Source of the DNA: Streptomyces flavochromogenes
GTDB lineage: Bacteria > Actinomycetota > Actinomycetes > Streptomycetales > Streptomycetaceae
Length of the DNA stretch: 64,000 bases
Reading direction: 5' to 3'
Assembly: GCF_000717595.1 (NCBI RefSeq)
Contig: NZ_JNZO01000020.1
Location: forward strand, 56,212-120,211
Made by a program: the position numbers and the translations under genes. The notes under the pieces are model-generated. The model ran no database searches. It was not told the DNA's origin and saw only the letters and a program-made list of their open reading frames with translations. Below, in pieces: positions 61,702 to 64,000 of this stretch. Positions within the stretch are counted from its first letter, which is position 1, and every line of letters begins with the position of its first letter.

Positions 61702-62619
61702 TCAGTCACCCGTCGTGAAGATCCACTGCTCGTGGATGCCGATGTTGTGCAGGAGTCGCTGGGCGTGCTCGGTACGGGCCTCGACCTCGGGGTCGTCGCG
61801 GTCGTAGAGGAGCCCGGCGATGTCCCCGCTGTGCGCGGCCTGGATGCCGAGGGCGCCGGTCTCCCGCACGATGGAGCGCAGGCCGTCGAGGCACGGGATG
61901 GGCAGGTGCCGCTGGTTGATGTCGGTACTGGCGGTGGCGACGGCGCCGACGAGGGCGACGTCCTTGGTGTGGATGGCCTCGCGCAGCATCACCTGGAGTT
62001 CGGCGAAGAGTTCGAGTTCGGCACTGCCGTACTCGGCGGGCGGGAAGGCCAGTGTGTCGACGCCCTTGCCCTCGTTCTCCGGCCGCGAGCCGAAGCCGAG
62101 GACCCGCACGGCCGGCATGCGGTACCCGAAGTCCTCGATGACCTTGCCCTCGCGCTGCGCGAACAGCACCGAACTCTCGTTGAACATCAGGGAGTCGGAC
62201 GCCGTCTCGGCCCGCACCGCGATCCTGGCGACCTCCTCGGGCGGCAGTGGGGACACCAGGGCGTCCTGTACGGCCCAGACCGCGGCCAGGACGTCGCTCG
62301 TGGACGAGCCGAAGCCCCGGCAGAGCGGTACGTCGCCGGTGAGTTCGAGATGCCCGCCCACCGGTCCCTGACCGGGCGGGACGCAGGCCTCGGCGGTGAG
62401 CTGGGCGGCCCGCCGCGCCTTGGTCTTCCAGATCGGGTGGACGGTCAGCTCCTCGCCCCGCGCGGGGATGAACGAGGCCCGGGTGGTGTGAACGGTGCAC
62501 GGCAGGGTGACCAGTCCCCGGGTGAGCTGGCCCTGGTGCGGAAAGACGCCCTGGAGAATTTCGCCGTGATGTATGGGGGCCGAGGCGACGCCGACCCGCC
62601 AACCGGAATGATCCACCAT
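61702..62619 (-). CDS. GHMP kinase, PduX-like (L-threonine/serine kinase)
   Basis: A 305-residue GHMP kinase. The first motif APIHHGEILQGVF resembles PduX GELIQG, and the phosphate loop PLCRGFGSSTSDVLAA is intact. PduX makes O-phospho-L-threonine, and amino-acid O-phosphorylation fits the next enzyme. The ATG at 62619 has GAGGAA 9 bp upstream; an in-frame GTG at 62658 lacks one. It is the first gene of the overlapping operon. The 208 bp before it hold its promoter and a terminator for the synthetase. Confidence 0.85.
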   Translation of the reverse strand: MVDHSGWRVGVASAPIHHGEILQGVFPHQGQLTRGLVTLPCTVHTTRASFIPARGEELTVHPIWKTKARRAAQLTAEACVPPGQGPVGGHLELTGDVPLCRGFGSSTSDVLAAVWAVQDALVSPLPPEEVARIAVRAETASDSLMFNESSVLFAQREGKVIEDFGYRMPAVRVLGFGSRPENEGKGVDTLAFPPAEYGSAELELFAELQVMLREAIHTKDVALVGAVATASTDINQRHLPIPCLDGLRSIVRETGALGIQAAHSGDIAGLLYDRDDPEVEARTEHAQRLLHNIGIHEQWIFTTGD

Positions 62620-62776
62620 GTCCTTGACTTCCTCTGGGGGCCGGACCGCACCACTCACAGGGCCTGGCCGATCGTGCGGACACCCACACGCTAGGCAGCG
62701 CGGGGGCCGGGATCCGGCTGGTCGGGCGGCAGTATGCGGGCAGTTCGACGCGCGGCCGGCCGTCGGGGGACGCGCC

Positions 62777-62813
62777 GGGGCCCGTACGGCGGTGGTGCTG
62801 CCGTACGGGCCCC
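62777..62813. terminator. Terminator after the peptide synthetase gene
   Basis: A perfect 14-bp stem (GGGGCCCGTACGGC / GCCGTACGGGCCCC) with a 9-base loop. It begins about 14 bp downstream of the synthetase stop, between it and the kinase operon on the same strand. Confidence 0.85.
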
Positions 62814-62827
62814 GTGCGTCCGGGTTC

Positions 62828-64000
62828 TCAGATTCGGGCGGTACGGGCAGGCCGCAGGCGCGCGGCCAGGACCCGTCCGATCGCCCGCAGCGGCTCCGCC
62901 TCGGTCATCCGGGCGTGCTCGCAGTCGACGGCGAACTCCTCGACCCGCCCGGTCACGTACGGCGCCCAGGCTTCGGCGCCCGACGAGGGGGCCGGTGTGC
63001 CGGTGGCGTCGAAGAACACCGCGTCGCCGCCGAACCGGACGTCCGGCACGTACCGGTAGCGCATCCGCAGGTTGTCGAGGGTGGCCGCCACGACGGCCGC
63101 CGCCTGCGCGTGTTCGAGGGCGCCGAGCACCGGGTCCGACCGGCGCAGCGCGTCGGCGAGTTCTCCGATGTCCGGCGTGGTGTCCGCGCAGCGCACCTCC
63201 ACCGTGTCGCCGGCGGAGCCGAGCAGGGCGGTCAGCACGTGCCGGCCGTCGATCTCCGGCGCACGGAACCCGTCGGGCAGCGGATAGGAGTCGAGCAGGG
63301 CCAGCAGGGCCACGTCCTCCCCCGCCGCTTCCAGCCCGGCCGCCACGGCGTGCGCGACCAGACCGCCGAAGGACCAGCCGAGCAGGTGGTACGGGCCGTG
63401 CGGCTGGATCCTGCGGATCTCGGCGAGGTAGTCGTCGGCCATCTCCTCGATGGAGGACGGCGCGTCGTGCGGGCCGCCGAGCCTGCGGGCCTGGAGCGCG
63501 ACGACCGGCCGGTCCTGGTCGAGGTGGGGCAGCAGACCGGCGTACCCCCAGCTCATCCCGGACACGGCGTGGACGCAGAACAGGGGCGGTTCACCGGAGT
63601 TCGTCTCCGTGACGGCCCGGATGGGCAGCACGGTGCGGAGGGGGTCGTCGCCGCTGCCGGCCGCGATCTGCTCGGCGAGGAGGGCCGGCGTGGGGCTCCG
63701 GAACAGGTCGCTGATGGTGATGCGGGTGTCCCAGACGGCGCGGATGCGGCTGATCAGGCGGGTGGCGCGGAGGGAGTGGCCGCCGCGGTGGAAGAAGTTG
63801 TCGTCGATGCCGACGGATTCGAGTCCGAGGCTGTCGGCGAAGAGACCGCAGAGGATCTCCTCGGCGGGGTTGCGGGGTGCTCGTCCGCCCTCGGAGGCGG
63901 CGGTGTCGTCGGGGGCGGGGAGAGCCCGGCGGTCGAGCTTGCCGTTGACCGTACGAGGAAGGGCGTCGAGGACCACGAAAGCCGACGGCACCAGGTGCTC
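62828..64000 (-). CDS. Nonribosomal peptide synthetase, C-terminal fragment (A-PCP-TE)
   Basis: The last 390 residues of a synthetase whose start lies beyond the right edge. The fragment opens in the end of an adenylation domain with the A10 motif [10 protein letters not shown] (about 19-28). A carrier domain follows with [16 protein letters not shown] (pantetheine Ser about 76). A type I thioesterase has GWSFGG (Ser about 210), an Asp in LLDSYPLPD and a late His in DCEHARMTE. It would release the finished peptide. The frame is open to base 64000. Confidence 0.95.
   Translation of the reverse strand, partial: EHLVPSAFVVLDALPRTVNGKLDRRALPAPDDTAASEGGRAPRNPAEEILCGLFADSLGLESVGIDDNFFHRGGHSLRATRLISRIRAVWDTRITISDLFRSPTPALLAEQIAAGSGDDPLRTVLPIRAVTETNSGEPPLFCVHAVSGMSWGYAGLLPHLDQDRPVVALQARRLGGPHDAPSSIEEMADDYLAEIRRIQPHGPYHLLGWSFGGLVAHAVAAGLEAAGEDVALLALLDSYPLPDGFRAPEIDGRHVLTALLGSAGDTVEVRCADTTPDIGELADALRRSDPVLGALEHAQAAAVVAATLDNLRMRYRYVPDVRFGGDAVFFDATGTPAPSSGAEAWAPYVTGRVEEFAVDCEHARMTEAEPLRAIGRVLAARLRPARTARI

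Overview
The window looks like a Streptomyces chromosome. It has very high GC with strong third-position bias, many GTG starts, and actinomycete hallmark families: SepH, CutRS, the XRE/DUF397/HATPase regulator trio, DUF3093, DUF3159, DUF3710, DUF4193 and a coproporphyrin-type ferrochelatase. No tRNA, rRNA or CRISPR array was recognised.

Region 1 (1-19.6 kb) is an accessory, defence-island-like stretch. It starts inside an SF1 helicase fused to a phospholipase-D-type nuclease and a zinc ribbon. A small regulatory trio follows. Next is a BREX type 2 (Pgl)-related block: the methyltransferase PglX (minus), a small HEPN-like protein, a KGGVGR-motif ParA-like ATPase and a second P-loop ATPase (plus), and the NERD/two-kinase protein PglW (minus). 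A PD-(D/E)XK nuclease-like gene, a frameshifted remnant resembling Wadjet III JetD, and a winged-helix protein of unknown role close the region. PglY and PglZ are not visible here, so this is either a split BREX-2 locus or a distinct hybrid system. A cluster of short direct repeats at 19.55 kb sits at the border with the core genome.

Region 2 (19.6-46.7 kb) is conserved Streptomyces core. It runs from an RNA uridine methyltransferase through a KimA-type potassium transporter divergent from two TrkA proteins, DUF3159/OB-fold, KdpDE, an ABC ATPase and a thioesterase-dut-DUF3710 operon. Then come EcsC-like, DUF4193, CutRS, an inositol monophosphatase-like protein, ferrochelatase, an MFS/lactone-oxidase pair, SepH, a mercaptopyruvate sulfurtransferase and a VOC protein. 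A mosaic 26/54-bp tandem repeat lies between sepH and the sulfurtransferase.

Region 3 (46.7-55.4 kb) holds a cell-surface glycan set (polysialyltransferase-like, GT2, YfhO). It also has a TetR-controlled MBL lipoprotein/cysteine hydrolase operon with a perfect palindromic operator, and a secreted small peptide followed by a Cys-rich protein.

Region 4 (55.5-64 kb) is the end of a nonribosomal peptide cluster transcribed leftwards. It contains an NRPS C-terminal fragment with PCP and thioesterase, then a tightly overlapping operon: GHMP (Thr/Ser) kinase, cysteine-synthase-like PLP enzyme, ATP-grasp ligase, argininosuccinate-lyase-like enzyme, MFS exporter and, just downstream, a Sfp-type PPTase. 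The kinase/PLP/lyase trio suggests supply of a 2,3-diamino acid (diaminobutyrate or diaminopropionate) for the peptide.
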